A stretch of 64,000 nucleotides of DNA from NCBI RefSeq assembly GCF_000773685.1, contig NZ_JPQO01000206.1:27874-91873 (forward strand), given 5' to 3'. Under the pieces are notes generated by a model. The model ran no database searches. It was not told the DNA's origin and was given only the letters and a program-made list of their open reading frames with translations. Shown piece after piece: positions 25,433 to 35,350 of the stretch. The DNA is from Acinetobacter sp. HR7 (lineage in GTDB: Bacteria; Pseudomonadota; Gammaproteobacteria; Pseudomonadales; Moraxellaceae). Position 1 is the stretch's first letter; each line of letters opens with the position of its first letter. The position numbers and the translations under genes were made by a program.

Positions 25433-27184
25433 ATGTCCAATTCGAAGCCCAAACTGCTGTCATTGCTCCCTGCCTGGACCTGGTTAAGCCATTACAGTCC
25501 GTTCAAATTCAAGTCTGATGTGCTGGCTTCGCTCATCGTCGTTGCGATGCTGGTACCACAAGGTATGGCCTATGCCATGCTCGCAGGTTTGCCGCCAATC
25601 ATGGGGCTGTATGCCAGCATCCTGCCAATGATCCTGTATGCCTTATTTGGCAGCAGTAGCACGCTATCGATTGGACCGGTCGCGATCATTTCCATGATGA
25701 CCTTTGCGACATTAAATCCATTATTTGAAGTCGGCTCTCCGGTTTATATCGAAGCCGCGACTTTACTGGCTTTAATGGTGGGCATCATTTCCCTGTTGCT
25801 GGGACTTTGCCGTTTTGGCTTCCTGATTCAGCTGATCAGCCATCCGGTGATTAACAGCTTTATTATTGCTTCTGCACTACTAATTGCGGTTGGACAATTC
25901 AAATTTCTAGTCAATGTTCCGTTAAAAGCCAATAACCTGCAGGAATTCTTTCTCAGCATCCTGGAATATATACACCTGATGCACTGGCCAAGTCTGGTTT
26001 TGGGCTTGGTTTCAATTGTTTTGTTAATCTATCTACCCAAAATCCTGAAATCCCAAGCCGTACAAAGTCGTATTGGTTCGACTGACTTTGTGGTTCGCGC
26101 CGTGCCTTTACTACTTGTGGCTTTGGGTATTATTGCTGTAGTGTATTTAAACCTGCAGGCTGAAGGCATTAAAACCGTTGGTGCAATTCCTTCCGGTTTC
26201 CCACCGCTGAGCTTCCCGCATTGGAACTGGGAACTGGTGATGACCTTACTTCCTGGCGCGACCATGATTGCCATGATCAGCTTTGTCGAGTCACTCTCGA
26301 TTGCTCAGGCGACGGCGCTGCAACAACGAAGCCAGCTCAACAGCAATCAGGAGCTAATAGCGTTAGGTCTTGCCAACATCAGTGCCGGGATCAGTTCAGC
26401 CTTTCCAGTGACCGGCAGCCTGTCGCGGACCGTGGTGAATGCCGATGCCGGTGCGCGTACCCCAATGGCAGGTGTGCTGTCTTCCCTGCTGATTGTAGTC
26501 GTCAGCCTGTTTTTTACCGGATTTTTTGAAGACCTGCCGCTGACCATTCTGGCAGCTACGATTATCGTGTCGATCTGGCGTCTGGTAGATTTCCAGCCGT
26601 TTATAGATGCTTGGCGTTATTCCAGAGCCGATGGCATCGCCATGTGGGTCACTTTCTTTGGCGTGGTATTTATTGACATCACTACCGGTTTAATCATCGG
26701 CATTATTTCCACCTTTGCTTTGATGCTTTGGCGCATCAGTCGTCCACATATCGCGGTGGTTGGTTTACTGGAAGGTACCCAACATTTCCGGAATGTACAA
26801 CGCCATCAGGTTTTAACGTCAGATCGCGTGCTGTCTTTACGCATTGATGAAAATCTAACGTTTTTAAATGCCAATGCTTTTAAAGGCTTCCTGATTAATG
26901 CCGTCAGTGACAAACAACATTTAGAGCATGTGATTATCAATTGCTCCAGTATCAGTGGAATCGACCTGAGCGCATTGGAAATGCTGGAAGATATCAATAC
27001 CGAGTTGTCGAAACTGAAAATCCGCTTACATTTGGCTGAAGTTAAAGGCCCAGTCATGGACAAATTGCAAAATTCCAAGCTGATGAAACATTTAAGTGGC
27101 CATATCTATCTGACCCATTATCAGGCAATTCGTGAATTATCTCCGGAAATTTTCAGCGACTACAGTAAAGATTATTCCATCTAA
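25433..27184 (+). CDS. SulP-family inorganic anion transporter with STAS domain
   Basis: This 583-residue inner-membrane protein has the SulP signature near the start (SLIVVAMLVPQGMAYAMLAG LPP region), a GPVAIISMMT segment, GLANISAGISSAFPVTGSLSRT and about 11-12 helices. A C-terminal cytoplasmic STAS domain runs from about residue 450 to 560. SulP proteins transport sulfate, bicarbonate or related anions. Context (ArsR sensor, cysK) favours sulfate or a related sulfur anion, but bicarbonate cannot be excluded because no carbonic anhydrase or other diagnostic gene is adjacent. Confidence 0.9.
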   Translation: MSNSKPKLLSLLPAWTWLSHYSPFKFKSDVLASLIVVAMLVPQGMAYAMLAGLPPIMGLYASILPMILYALFGSSSTLSIGPVAIISMMTFATLNPLFEVGSPVYIEAATLLALMVGIISLLLGLCRFGFLIQLISHPVINSFIIASALLIAVGQFKFLVNVPLKANNLQEFFLSILEYIHLMHWPSLVLGLVSIVLLIYLPKILKSQAVQSRIGSTDFVVRAVPLLLVALGIIAVVYLNLQAEGIKTVGAIPSGFPPLSFPHWNWELVMTLLPGATMIAMISFVESLSIAQATALQQRSQLNSNQELIALGLANISAGISSAFPVTGSLSRTVVNADAGARTPMAGVLSSLLIVVVSLFFTGFFEDLPLTILAATIIVSIWRLVDFQPFIDAWRYSRADGIAMWVTFFGVVFIDITTGLIIGIISTFALMLWRISRPHIAVVGLLEGTQHFRNVQRHQVLTSDRVLSLRIDENLTFLNANAFKGFLINAVSDKQHLEHVIINCSSISGIDLSALEMLEDINTELSKLKIRLHLAEVKGPVMDKLQNSKLMKHLSGHIYLTHYQAIRELSPEIFSDYSKDYSI

Positions 27185-27487
27185 TCCGTCATCCATTTTT
27201 AAAGAGAGCAATTTTTATGATGCACCCAATATCATGGGAATTAATCTCTTTTATTATTCCATTTTCCAAAAAAATATTGCCTGTTATTTTTTAAACAAAA
27301 TGGGCATTATTTAGCTGTCATTGATGAAAAAACCAACTTCATTTTTCTTAAGTTTTTAATAATTAGCATTTATTTTCATAAACTTATATTTAACTTTAAA
27401 TTAATATTTAAGCCGTTTGTATTTTAAGTATAAAATAATACAAATTTTTTCCGCATTTCGCCCTCGTAATTTACACAAGGCAACCTT
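27185..27487. other. Intergenic stretch without recognised feature
   Basis: Very AT-rich, between the SulP and sstT genes. I see no convincing ORF, repeat or terminator. It presumably carries the sstT promoter (several TATAAT-like words around 27426-27440). Confidence 0.4.
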
Positions 27488-28684
27488 ATGTTCTCTGCCC
27501 TTTCGCGTATGAGTTTAGTCTCCCGAATCATCATCGCTATCATTCTCGGTATCGGTGTTGCACTGATTTTTCCAGATTTTGCACCCTACTTAAGCCTGCT
27601 TGGCGACCTGTTCATTAAAGCGCTGAAATCCGTCGCTCCAGTGCTGGTATTTATTCTGGTTCTGGCCTCTATTGCCAACTTTAAAGTCGGTCAGGGCGAC
27701 TCTCGCATGCGCCCAATCATGCTCTTATACGCGGTTGGTATGTTTCTAGCAGCCTTTAGTGCAGTCGTAGCAAGTGTTATTTTCCCTAGCACTTTATTCC
27801 TGGATATTGCTGCACAAGGTGACTTACAGCCACCAGGCAGCCTGGCTGAAATCCTGAAAAACCTGTTGCTGAGCTTTGTGTCGAATCCGGTTGTTGCAAT
27901 TTCTGAAGCCAACTTTATTGGTATTCTGGCTTGGTCAGTAGCACTCGGTATTGCCTTCCGTCATGCTTCAGAAACCACCAAAACTGTGCTGAATGATGCT
28001 GCAAACGCTATTAACTACGTGATTCGTTTAGTAATCAGCTTTGCCCCAGTCGGTATTTTTGGTCTGGTGGCGGTGACATTTGCTGAAGCGGGTCTGGAAA
28101 CGCTGGAAAGTTATGGCCACTTATTAGCGGTATTACTCGGTACCATGGCGTTTGTTGCTTTAGTGATTAACCCGCTACTGGTTGCACTGGTAACTCGCAA
28201 AAATCCATATCCACTGGTATTTACCTGCTTACGTGAAAGTGGCATCACTGCATTCTTTACCCGTAGTTCTGCGGCCAATATCCCAGTGAATATGGATCTG
28301 GCAAAACGTCTGGGCGTATCTGAATCAACTTCAAGTGTCGCAATTCCTTTAGGTGCTGCCATTAACATGGCTGGTGCTTCTGTAACCATTACCGTACTGT
28401 CTCTTGCTGCTGTGAATACATTAGGGATCAATGTTGATTTCACCACCATGATTATCCTGTCTGTGGTGGCGACTGTATCTGCTTGTGGTGCTTCTGGTGT
28501 TGCAGGTGGTTCACTATTACTGATTCCGGTCGCTTGTGGCCTGTTCGGGATCTCTTCTGATATCGCGATGCAAGTCGTTGCGATTGGTATGGTCATCAGT
28601 GTTCTACAAGACTCCACTGAAACCGCACTCAACTCATCAACGGATGTTTTGTTTACAACTGCTGTAGATCACGCTTCTAAATGA
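27488..28684 (+). CDS. sstT: Sodium:serine/threonine symporter
   Basis: The 398-residue DAACS-family transporter has the reentrant-loop signature [20 protein letters not shown] and [20 protein letters not shown], plus [20 protein letters not shown], which are diagnostic of SstT rather than GltP-type glutamate carriers. It imports serine and threonine with Na+. The length matches the family. It is monocistronic or at the head of a loose cluster with yoaK and DUF2058 (45-bp and 15-bp gaps). Confidence 0.95.
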   Translation: MFSALSRMSLVSRIIIAIILGIGVALIFPDFAPYLSLLGDLFIKALKSVAPVLVFILVLASIANFKVGQGDSRMRPIMLLYAVGMFLAAFSAVVASVIFPSTLFLDIAAQGDLQPPGSLAEILKNLLLSFVSNPVVAISEANFIGILAWSVALGIAFRHASETTKTVLNDAANAINYVIRLVISFAPVGIFGLVAVTFAEAGLETLESYGHLLAVLLGTMAFVALVINPLLVALVTRKNPYPLVFTCLRESGITAFFTRSSAANIPVNMDLAKRLGVSESTSSVAIPLGAAINMAGASVTITVLSLAAVNTLGINVDFTTMIILSVVATVSACGASGVAGGSLLLIPVACGLFGISSDIAMQVVAIGMVISVLQDSTETALNSSTDVLFTTAVDHASK

Positions 28685-28729
28685 TACAATATTGATTCTT
28701 CAATATTTTTTATTAGATGTTGAGTTATC

Positions 28730-29404
28730 ATGCCATTACAACGTTTACCCACCTGGATACAACTGGGTGCATTTTTCCTTGCCGTGAATGCCGGCATGAT
28801 TAATGTGCTCGGTCTGATTACCGTGCTGCATCAATCTGTCTCCCACATGACCGGCAATGTCAGTATGCTGGCCATGGCTTTGGTGAACTGGGAGCCGCAG
28901 CATATTGTGTATCTGGTGTTGGTAACGACCTGTTATGTAATTGGCTCAATGTATAGCGGTTTAATTTTGGGAAATAGCCACTTTCAACTGGGCCGCCGTT
29001 ATGGCTACCCGCTCAGCCTGGTGGCTTTTTTCATTCTACTGTGCTGGATTTTGCTGCCTTATTTTCCTCGTTATGGCTTGCTTTGGGCTTGTACCGCTAT
29101 GGGTATCCAGAATGCCATGGTCAGCCACTATAAAGGCACCATTATTCGTACCACTCACCTGTCTGGTGTACTGACCGACCTCGGACTGGCACTGGGTTAC
29201 CGCTTGCGTGGACTGGCAGTGGAATCACGCCGCACTATCCTACATCTATTAATCCTGATCGGATTTTTGATTGGTGGTATTCTTGCCAGCGCGATTTATC
29301 CTTCTTTAAAATTAAACTCATTCCTGATTCCAGCCATACTCAGCCTTTCTTTAAGCCTGATTTACTGGGTCATCTATTTACGTTATCGACGCTCACAGCA
29401 TTAA
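28730..29404 (+). CDS. YoaK/DUF1275-family membrane protein
   Basis: This 224-residue protein has about six helices and the DUF1275 features NAGMINVLGLITVLHQSVSHMTGN (about residues 20-43) and GIQNAMVSHYKGTIIRTTHLSG. The function of the family is not established; a small-molecule permease role is generally assumed. It starts 45 bp after sstT. Confidence 0.85.
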   Translation: MPLQRLPTWIQLGAFFLAVNAGMINVLGLITVLHQSVSHMTGNVSMLAMALVNWEPQHIVYLVLVTTCYVIGSMYSGLILGNSHFQLGRRYGYPLSLVAFFILLCWILLPYFPRYGLLWACTAMGIQNAMVSHYKGTIIRTTHLSGVLTDLGLALGYRLRGLAVESRRTILHLLILIGFLIGGILASAIYPSLKLNSFLIPAILSLSLSLIYWVIYLRYRRSQH

Positions 29405-29419
29405 TTTTTGGAAATAGTT

Positions 29420-29956
29420 ATGGTTAAAAATGCACTTCAGGCACAATTGTTAAAAGCCGGTCTGGTCGATAATAAAAAAGCGAAAAAACTGTCTAAACAG
29501 GCTGTACACGAAAAACGTACCGGTGAAAGCAGCGAAGCTGAAATCAAGGCTCAAATCGAAAAAGCTAAACAGGAAAAATTAGCCAAAGACCAGGCCATTG
29601 AACAGCAGAAAAAAGCTGCTTTGCAGGAAAAAGAATTAAAAGCTGCAATCATGCAAATGATCAACCAGCATAAAATCCGTGACACCGACGGTGAAATTTC
29701 CTACCAATTTATTGACAATAACAAAATAAAAAAGGTCTATATCAACCAGCAAATTTATAATGCATTAGTAGCTGGCAGTCTGGTGATTGCCCGTGAAAAT
29801 GACAGCTATGCTTACCTGCCTAAAGCACTGGCAGAACGTATCAATGCCAAGATGGAAGGCTTTATCATCGTGGACAATTCTGAAAAGAATGAACAGACCA
29901 CCGATGAAGAAGATCCATACGCAGCTTATGTAATTCCTGATGACCTGATGTGGTAA
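29420..29956 (+). CDS. DUF2058 (YaiL-type) coiled-coil protein
   Basis: From the ATG at 29420 it has 178 residues; an in-frame TTG at 29408 is a weaker start. The N-terminus VKNALQAQLLKAGLVDNKKAKKLSKQ and a highly charged helical, Lys/Glu/Gln-rich coiled coil (residues about 35-80) are typical of DUF2058. A folded C-terminal half follows with INQQIYNALVAGSLVIARE. Homologues are small nucleic-acid-associated proteins of unclear role. It overlaps no other gene and ends at a strong terminator. Confidence 0.85.
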   Translation: MVKNALQAQLLKAGLVDNKKAKKLSKQAVHEKRTGESSEAEIKAQIEKAKQEKLAKDQAIEQQKKAALQEKELKAAIMQMINQHKIRDTDGEISYQFIDNNKIKKVYINQQIYNALVAGSLVIARENDSYAYLPKALAERINAKMEGFIIVDNSEKNEQTTDEEDPYAAYVIPDDLMW

Positions 29957-29972
29957 TCAATTAAAGCTCAAT

Positions 29973-30003
29973 AAAAAAGCTCCCGTCCTGGGAGCTTTTT
30001 TAT
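29973..30003 (+). terminator. Terminator after the DUF2058 gene
   Basis: AAAAAGCTCCC and GGGAGCTTTTT form an 11-bp stem with a short loop and a T tract. It is symmetrical and also serves the convergent ParA-type gene. Confidence 0.9.
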
Positions 30004-30034
30004 ATATTTGAAAATAACAAATGGTCTACCTTAA

Positions 30035-30682
30035 TCAAGCTGGTTGCGCTGTATCTGCCATCAATTCCTGAATAAACTGATCAAAACGTTTACCTTGTTC
30101 AGTTGAATATTCCCAAATACTACGTCCTAAACCTTGTGCTTCTTTAAAGGCTTCATCTTCATAAATAATGGTGTTCAGGAAATGTGCACCTGGAATCTCT
30201 TTCAGCAATTCCTGACGTGCTTTAATCTCAGCCAGCTCCAGATCCACTGGTGCACGCATCAGCACCCCATACACTTTTAAATGGGTATTAAACTGCAATA
30301 TCCCAATCGCGAGTTGCAACATCTCACGATAAACTTCCTGATCTTCCGCATCTGCTGACATCGGAATAATCAACTTATCTGCCTGCATGAGTACAGCATG
30401 CAGTACATGTGAATCATGCCCAGCGATATCGATCACGATATCATCATATTGCGCTTTGGCTATTTCCAGCCGATGCACCAGTTCATCCGGATGATCCTGC
30501 AAAGAAAAGTGCTCAAAGCCAAAACCGCTGCGATGCAAAGCAGCCCATTCAAAGTTCTGCTTGTTTTCATCAGTATCGATATACAGGGTTTTGCCTTGCG
30601 AACGTAAATATTCAGTCAGATTCATCGCTAAAGTACTTTTACCCGAAGCATGTTTCGGACTGGTCACGACAAATATCGTCAT
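30035..30682 (-). CDS. Orphan ParA/MinD-like P-loop ATPase
   Basis: The 215-residue protein begins with a deviant Walker A motif (KHASGKSTLAMN), followed by IDTDENKQNFEW, Walker B-like DDIVIDIAGHD and MQADKLIIPMSADAEDQE. This is the ParA/MinD fold. There is no adjacent parB or centromere-like repeat set, so chromosomal or plasmid partitioning in cis is not supported. Such orphans often position other cellular cargo. It is monocistronic and convergent with the DUF2058 gene. Confidence 0.85.
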   Translation of the reverse strand: MTIFVVTSPKHASGKSTLAMNLTEYLRSQGKTLYIDTDENKQNFEWAALHRSGFGFEHFSLQDHPDELVHRLEIAKAQYDDIVIDIAGHDSHVLHAVLMQADKLIIPMSADAEDQEVYREMLQLAIGILQFNTHLKVYGVLMRAPVDLELAEIKARQELLKEIPGAHFLNTIIYEDEAFKEAQGLGRSIWEYSTEQGKRFDQFIQELMADTAQPA

Positions 30683-30796
30683 TGTTATTCCCCATTTTTA
30701 TTCAAGAATTGTTGTTTTAAATACTTAAATTTTTTATGGATTTAACATGAACGATTTCATGCAAAAAGTCAAAGTTTAATCATATCTTTAAAATAT

Positions 30797-30818
30797 AAAG
30801 CACCCGCAGGTGCTTTAT
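30797..30818 (-). terminator. Terminator after the lipoprotein gene
   Basis: AAAGCACC pairs with GGTGCTTT across a CGCA loop, 26 bp downstream of the lipoprotein stop on the minus strand. Confidence 0.75.
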
Positions 30819-30843
30819 ATTGCTGTGCAATTCTCTATATTTA

Positions 30844-31623
30844 TCAATCTGAAATTTTACGCCCAATAAAGAGTGCTGCATCCTGCTGGTTGCTATTTTC
30901 TGTCACAATATAAATGGACTGGCTTTCAATCTGATTTAACAGAATACCATCGACTTCCTGCTCGCCGATCAGGCAGTTCGTCCCTCCAGAACCGGTAAAG
31001 ACGAGATGAATCTTGTAATACGCCGCATTATTTTCTGAACTTACCCTTCCGGCAAAAGCACATTTCTCCTGTTCACCCACAATACCCGAAATCACACCAC
31101 TGCTATCAATATTTACTGTGGTCGCTACACCATTGAGCAAAGTAGTTGTTAAACCACTATAACGTCCAACCAGACTGGAGATGCCTGTATTCTCTCGGCT
31201 CAGTTCAGAATTATAAATCAGGTTAAAAGGCTGATTGATAGAATTGTTGAAGTTACCTTGAAGATTTCGTTCAGCTGTATAGCGGCCATTCAATACGGCC
31301 CTAGAGGTAGTGTTAAGCTCAAAATTATAATTGCGGATTCCATTGGTATTAAAATTATTGCCAGATAAAGAAAATCGGCCACGCATCACGCCTGCATAGC
31401 CGGAAGAACCTGAGGGCGAATACAACAGCCAGAAATTGCTATTTTTCTCAATGACACCTAGTACCGAACGTTGACTGAGATTTTCATCTGTAAAACTACC
31501 AGAGTAAACGCCTGTCAGACGGCTTGAAGATGAACCATCTACACCTCTAAAAATATCATCACTGCCATCACCGCAGCCACACAACGCCAAGGCTAGACCA
31601 ACAACTACACACTGTTTTTTCAT
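30844..31623 (-). CDS. Uncharacterised lipoprotein
   Basis: The 259-residue product has a lipoprotein-type leader, MKKQCVVVGLALALCGCGDG, with the likely acylated Cys at 17 in a slightly unusual LCGC lipobox. The mature protein is Ser/Asn/Gly-rich and beta-strand-like, with two similar halves (GVYSGSF...NGRYTAER and VGRYSGLTTTLLNG) and two later Cys (KCAFAGR, TNCLIGE) that could pair. I do not recognise a family. It is probably anchored in the outer membrane. Monocistronic. Confidence 0.75.
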   Translation of the reverse strand: MKKQCVVVGLALALCGCGDGSDDIFRGVDGSSSSRLTGVYSGSFTDENLSQRSVLGVIEKNSNFWLLYSPSGSSGYAGVMRGRFSLSGNNFNTNGIRNYNFELNTTSRAVLNGRYTAERNLQGNFNNSINQPFNLIYNSELSRENTGISSLVGRYSGLTTTLLNGVATTVNIDSSGVISGIVGEQEKCAFAGRVSSENNAAYYKIHLVFTGSGGTNCLIGEQEVDGILLNQIESQSIYIVTENSNQQDAALFIGRKISD

Positions 31624-31990
31624 GATTCGCCCCTTATTATTTTTAGATCAGGGTAATCCTCTATTACTCATTTCAGCATAACCCGATCGTAGCTGAGCTA
31701 CTATGAATTACCGACAAAGCTTACTGTTTGTCTGACATGATGAATTTCTTTACTGCTATACAATAGTGAGCATGCGGATCAGTTATCTTTACAACTGAAC
31801 GCTAGAGGAAGAAAGTTTAATAAGATGCCAATTAAGCCTGCTATCTGTTTTTGTTGTATTTTCTAAGAAAATTTTTTAAGCATAAAAATGCCGTACTGCC
31901 CTAGATATGTTTTAAAACGTTACCCAAGCTTAATAAATAGACACTAAACCTTTAAACTGCATAAAATTTTTTGCATTTAAGGAAAGTTTA
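31624..31990. other. Intergenic region between divergent lipoprotein and channel genes
   Basis: No gene is visible in this 367-bp stretch. A perfect inverted repeat, GTAGCT-G-AGCTAC, lies at 31689-31701 about 66 bp upstream of the lipoprotein start and may be an operator or a small hairpin. The region must hold two divergent promoters. Confidence 0.4.
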
Positions 31991-33247
31991 TTGGAACAGT
32001 TTCATTTTATTCAAAACCTTCAAGATTGGGCAGACCAATACCCTTGGCTGGAAATGCTGTCCTCTTTAAGCATTGTGATTGCACTGGCATTTATTGCCAA
32101 CCTGTTTGCCAAACAAGTGGTGGTGCGTGGCATACGAAAACTGATTTCCAAACTGCCTTTTGCCAATAATGCGATTTTTGCCCAGCATAGTGTCATTCGC
32201 CGCATTGCCAATATTGTACCGGCCATCGTGATCATGAATGGCATTACCACGGTGCCTCATTTATCCGACAAAGTTCAGACTTTTGTGCAAATGGGTGCAC
32301 AAGCTTTTATTTTCCTGACCATTGCACTGGCACTGGCTGAATTACTGAATATCTTTAACCTGATTTATCAGCGCAATCCTAAATCAAGGAACAAGCCGAT
32401 CAAGGGCTATTTGCAGTTGGTCAAGCTGGTCATTTTTATTGTCTGTGGTTTGATGATTCTGGGTACATTCTTGAAAAAAGACGTGTTTACCCTGCTGGCT
32501 GGTTTTGGTGCCATGGCTGCCGTGCTGATGCTGGTATTTCAGAACACCATCCTGTCACTGGTTGCTTCGGTACAGATTTCCTCTTATGACATGGTGCGCA
32601 TTGGCGACTGGATTGAAATGCCGTCCTTGAATGCTGATGGTGATGTAATTGATATGTCCTTACACACCGTGACCGTACAGAACTTTGACAAGACTGTAAC
32701 GACTATTCCGACCAACAAACTGGTCACCGATACCTTTAAAAACTGGCGTGGGATGCAGGAAGCGGGTGCACGACGGATCAAACGTTCAATTTATATCGAT
32801 CAAAGCAGCGTGCATTTCATGACTGAGGAAGAACAGTCCAAGTTAAAGAACTTCATTCTGCTCGATCAATACCTGAATACCAAACAGGAAGAACTGGAAC
32901 AATTTAACCAGCAACTGCAGCATCATTCCCAATATAACCAGCGCCGTCTGACCAATCTGGGAACGTTCCGTGCCTATCTGGAGTTCTATCTGCGACAACA
33001 TCCAGGCATTGCCAAAAACTTTTCATTGATGGTTCGGCAGTTACAACCTACCAGTGAAGGCTTGCCCATGGAAATTTATGCTTTTACCAACACGACCGTT
33101 TGGGCAGAATATGAAAATATTCAGTCCGATATCATGGATCATATACTGGCGATTATTCCTGAATTTGGCTTGAAAGTGTATCAGGCACCATCTGGTAGCG
33201 ATTTAAAAGAAGCATTTTCCAAACCAGCTTCACCCATTATTTCCTGA
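31991..33247 (+). CDS. MscS-family (YbdG-like) mechanosensitive channel
   Basis: This 418-residue protein has about five membrane helices, then the pore/beta-domain signature LLAGFGAMAAVLMLVFQNTI, SSYDMVRIGDWIEM, VIDMSLHTVTVQNFDKTVTTIPTNKLV, as in MscS proteins of the YbdG class. The C-terminal cytoplasmic domain is extended and carries a helical insert rich in Gln/Glu (QEELEQFNQQLQHHSQ). The only reasonable start is TTG at 31991, preceded by AAGGAAAG. It protects against osmotic downshock. Terminator follows. Confidence 0.9.
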   Translation: MEQFHFIQNLQDWADQYPWLEMLSSLSIVIALAFIANLFAKQVVVRGIRKLISKLPFANNAIFAQHSVIRRIANIVPAIVIMNGITTVPHLSDKVQTFVQMGAQAFIFLTIALALAELLNIFNLIYQRNPKSRNKPIKGYLQLVKLVIFIVCGLMILGTFLKKDVFTLLAGFGAMAAVLMLVFQNTILSLVASVQISSYDMVRIGDWIEMPSLNADGDVIDMSLHTVTVQNFDKTVTTIPTNKLVTDTFKNWRGMQEAGARRIKRSIYIDQSSVHFMTEEEQSKLKNFILLDQYLNTKQEELEQFNQQLQHHSQYNQRRLTNLGTFRAYLEFYLRQHPGIAKNFSLMVRQLQPTSEGLPMEIYAFTNTTVWAEYENIQSDIMDHILAIIPEFGLKVYQAPSGSDLKEAFSKPASPIIS

Positions 33248-33266
33248 TTTTGAATAGCTAGACCAA

Positions 33267-33299
33267 AGCCAGAAATACTCATTGTTTCTGGCTTTTTTA
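33267..33299 (+). terminator. Terminator after the channel gene
   Basis: AGCCAGAAA pairs with TTTCTGGCT and is followed by a T tract. Confidence 0.88.
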
Positions 33300-33499
33300 T
33301 TGTTCGTTTTTCTAAAGCATTGCTCATTACTTTTTAATTTTCTGCTGAATGATTCTCATCGTTTTGAAGTAAAGGCTCTGCAACCTAAAGTTTGATTTAG
33401 TTAATCTTTTTGTGGCAATTTCACCTTTTTATCGGCTTTCAAAAACTATAATCCATTATAATCCCTGAAAAGCGAAATTCATAAGTAAAGAGTACACAG

Positions 33500-35338
33500 A
33501 TGTTTCGATGGCTTGAACGACTGGTGGATCCCTATCCCACCCAAAACCTGAACCAGCCCTTACCGACCAAATTCTTTCCCTTTGTCTGGCAGGCAGCTAA
33601 AGGTGTACGTCGTTATTTGCTGATTCTGGTGCTCTGTACCGCCGGTGCCGCCAGTTTCGAAGCTTTGTTGTATTCTCGTATTGGTGATCTGGTGAATTGG
33701 CTCAGTACCAGCCAGCCGGAAACTTTTTTAGATGAACATACGCGTAATTTAACCCTGCTGACGGCGATATTGCTGGCCAATATTTTCTTTGCCAGTGCCC
33801 AGTCCTTGATCAAACATCAAATTCTGTTCAGTAATTTTCCGATGCGGTTGCGCTGGCGGTTCCATAACCTGTTACTGAAACAAAGTCTGGATTTTTTCCA
33901 TAATGATTTTGCCGGGCGTTTGTCTGCCAAAGTTATGCAGACAGCGCTAGCTGTGCGTGAGTTCTGGGTCATTCTGGGCGATATGGTCGCTTATGTGCTG
34001 ATTTACTTTGTCACCATTAACTTGGTGCTCGGTGCTATTTCCCCTTATCTAATGCTGCCACTACTGGTCTGGCTGGTGCTGTTTATTATTGCTGCCAGTT
34101 ATTTTATTCCACGACTGAGCAAAGTTTCCCATGAACAGGCCGATGCCCGTGCTGTGATGACTGGCCGCGTGACCGATGCCTATACCAATATCCAAACCGT
34201 GAAACTGTTTGCACATGCAGGTCGGGAAAGCCAATACGCCAAAGCATCCATGCAAGAATTTATGGTCACCGTATATAAACAGATGCGTCTCGGTGCCCAG
34301 TATGAAATCAGCATTCTGCTGCTCAGTGTGGTGCTCTACGGCGGTGTACTCGGTACGGCCATCTGGCTCTGGATGGAAGGACAAGCCCAGCTTGGAATTA
34401 TCGCAGCAACTACAGCGATGGTATTGAAGCTGAACAGTATCGCCGAATTTATGATGTGGCAAACTTCACAGCTGTTTGAAAATGTCGGCACCATCCAGGA
34501 TGGTATGGGTACACTCGGTAAACCGATCAAGATTCAGGACAAGCCGGATGCCAAAGAACTCATGCTAAAACAGGGTGAAATCAAGTTTGAAAATGTCTGT
34601 TTTGCTTATAACGACAAGAACGTGATTGATGGCTTAAACCTGACTATCCGTCCGGGTGAAAAAATCGGGATCGTTGGACGTTCTGGCGCCGGTAAATCGA
34701 CTCTGATTCAACTGTTACTTAACTTCTATCGTATTGACCAAGGTCGTATTTTAATCGATAGGCAAAATATTGAAGATGTGACTCAGGACAGCCTGCGCAA
34801 GAACATTGCCATGGTGACACAGGATACTTCCCTGTTACATCGTACTGTTGCTGAGAACATCAAGTATGGCCGCCCGGATGCGGCTGATGAAGAGATGTAT
34901 GAAGCGGTGCGCAAGGCCAAGGCAGATGAGTTTATTCCGCAGCTCAGTGATCTGCGTGGTCGTCGCGGTTACGATGCCTATGTGGGTGAACGTGGCGTAA
35001 AACTCTCTGGCGGTCAGCGTCAGCGTATTGCCATCGCTCGGGTATTCCTAAAAGATGCACCGATTCTAATTCTGGATGAAGCAACCAGTGCACTGGACTC
35101 GGAAGTCGAAGCTGCGATTCAAAGCAGTCTGGATGACTTGATGAAAGGCAAAACCGTGATTGCGATTGCGCATCGTCTTTCAACGATTGCCCAGATGGAT
35201 CGCCTGATTGTACTGGATCAAGGCAAGATCGTTGAGCAAGGCACGCATGATGAACTGGTGGCCATGAATGGTATCTATGCACACCTGTGGCAGCGTCAGA
35301 CAGGCGGATTTTTATTAGAACCGGAAAAACATAAATAA
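33500..35338 (+). CDS. ABC-type exporter, fused membrane and ATPase domains
   Basis: The 612-residue half-transporter has a six-helix ABC_membrane domain (about 30-330). The nucleotide-binding domain has Walker A GRSGAGKST, Q loop (VTQDTSL), signature LSGGQRQR, Walker B ILILDEATSALD and the His switch (IAHRLST). It will act as a homodimer in the inner membrane, exporting a lipid, peptide or drug. The substrate is unknown. It is 12 bp upstream of the MaoC gene on the same strand, so the pair is probably co-transcribed. Confidence 0.92.
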   Translation: MFRWLERLVDPYPTQNLNQPLPTKFFPFVWQAAKGVRRYLLILVLCTAGAASFEALLYSRIGDLVNWLSTSQPETFLDEHTRNLTLLTAILLANIFFASAQSLIKHQILFSNFPMRLRWRFHNLLLKQSLDFFHNDFAGRLSAKVMQTALAVREFWVILGDMVAYVLIYFVTINLVLGAISPYLMLPLLVWLVLFIIAASYFIPRLSKVSHEQADARAVMTGRVTDAYTNIQTVKLFAHAGRESQYAKASMQEFMVTVYKQMRLGAQYEISILLLSVVLYGGVLGTAIWLWMEGQAQLGIIAATTAMVLKLNSIAEFMMWQTSQLFENVGTIQDGMGTLGKPIKIQDKPDAKELMLKQGEIKFENVCFAYNDKNVIDGLNLTIRPGEKIGIVGRSGAGKSTLIQLLLNFYRIDQGRILIDRQNIEDVTQDSLRKNIAMVTQDTSLLHRTVAENIKYGRPDAADEEMYEAVRKAKADEFIPQLSDLRGRRGYDAYVGERGVKLSGGQRQRIAIARVFLKDAPILILDEATSALDSEVEAAIQSSLDDLMKGKTVIAIAHRLSTIAQMDRLIVLDQGKIVEQGTHDELVAMNGIYAHLWQRQTGGFLLEPEKHK

Positions 35339-35350
35339 TAAGGATAGTCG

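Noticed and set aside
30035..30682. A chromosomal or plasmid partition locus
   Set aside because: Only a ParA-type ATPase is present; there is no ParB gene or centromere-like repeat.
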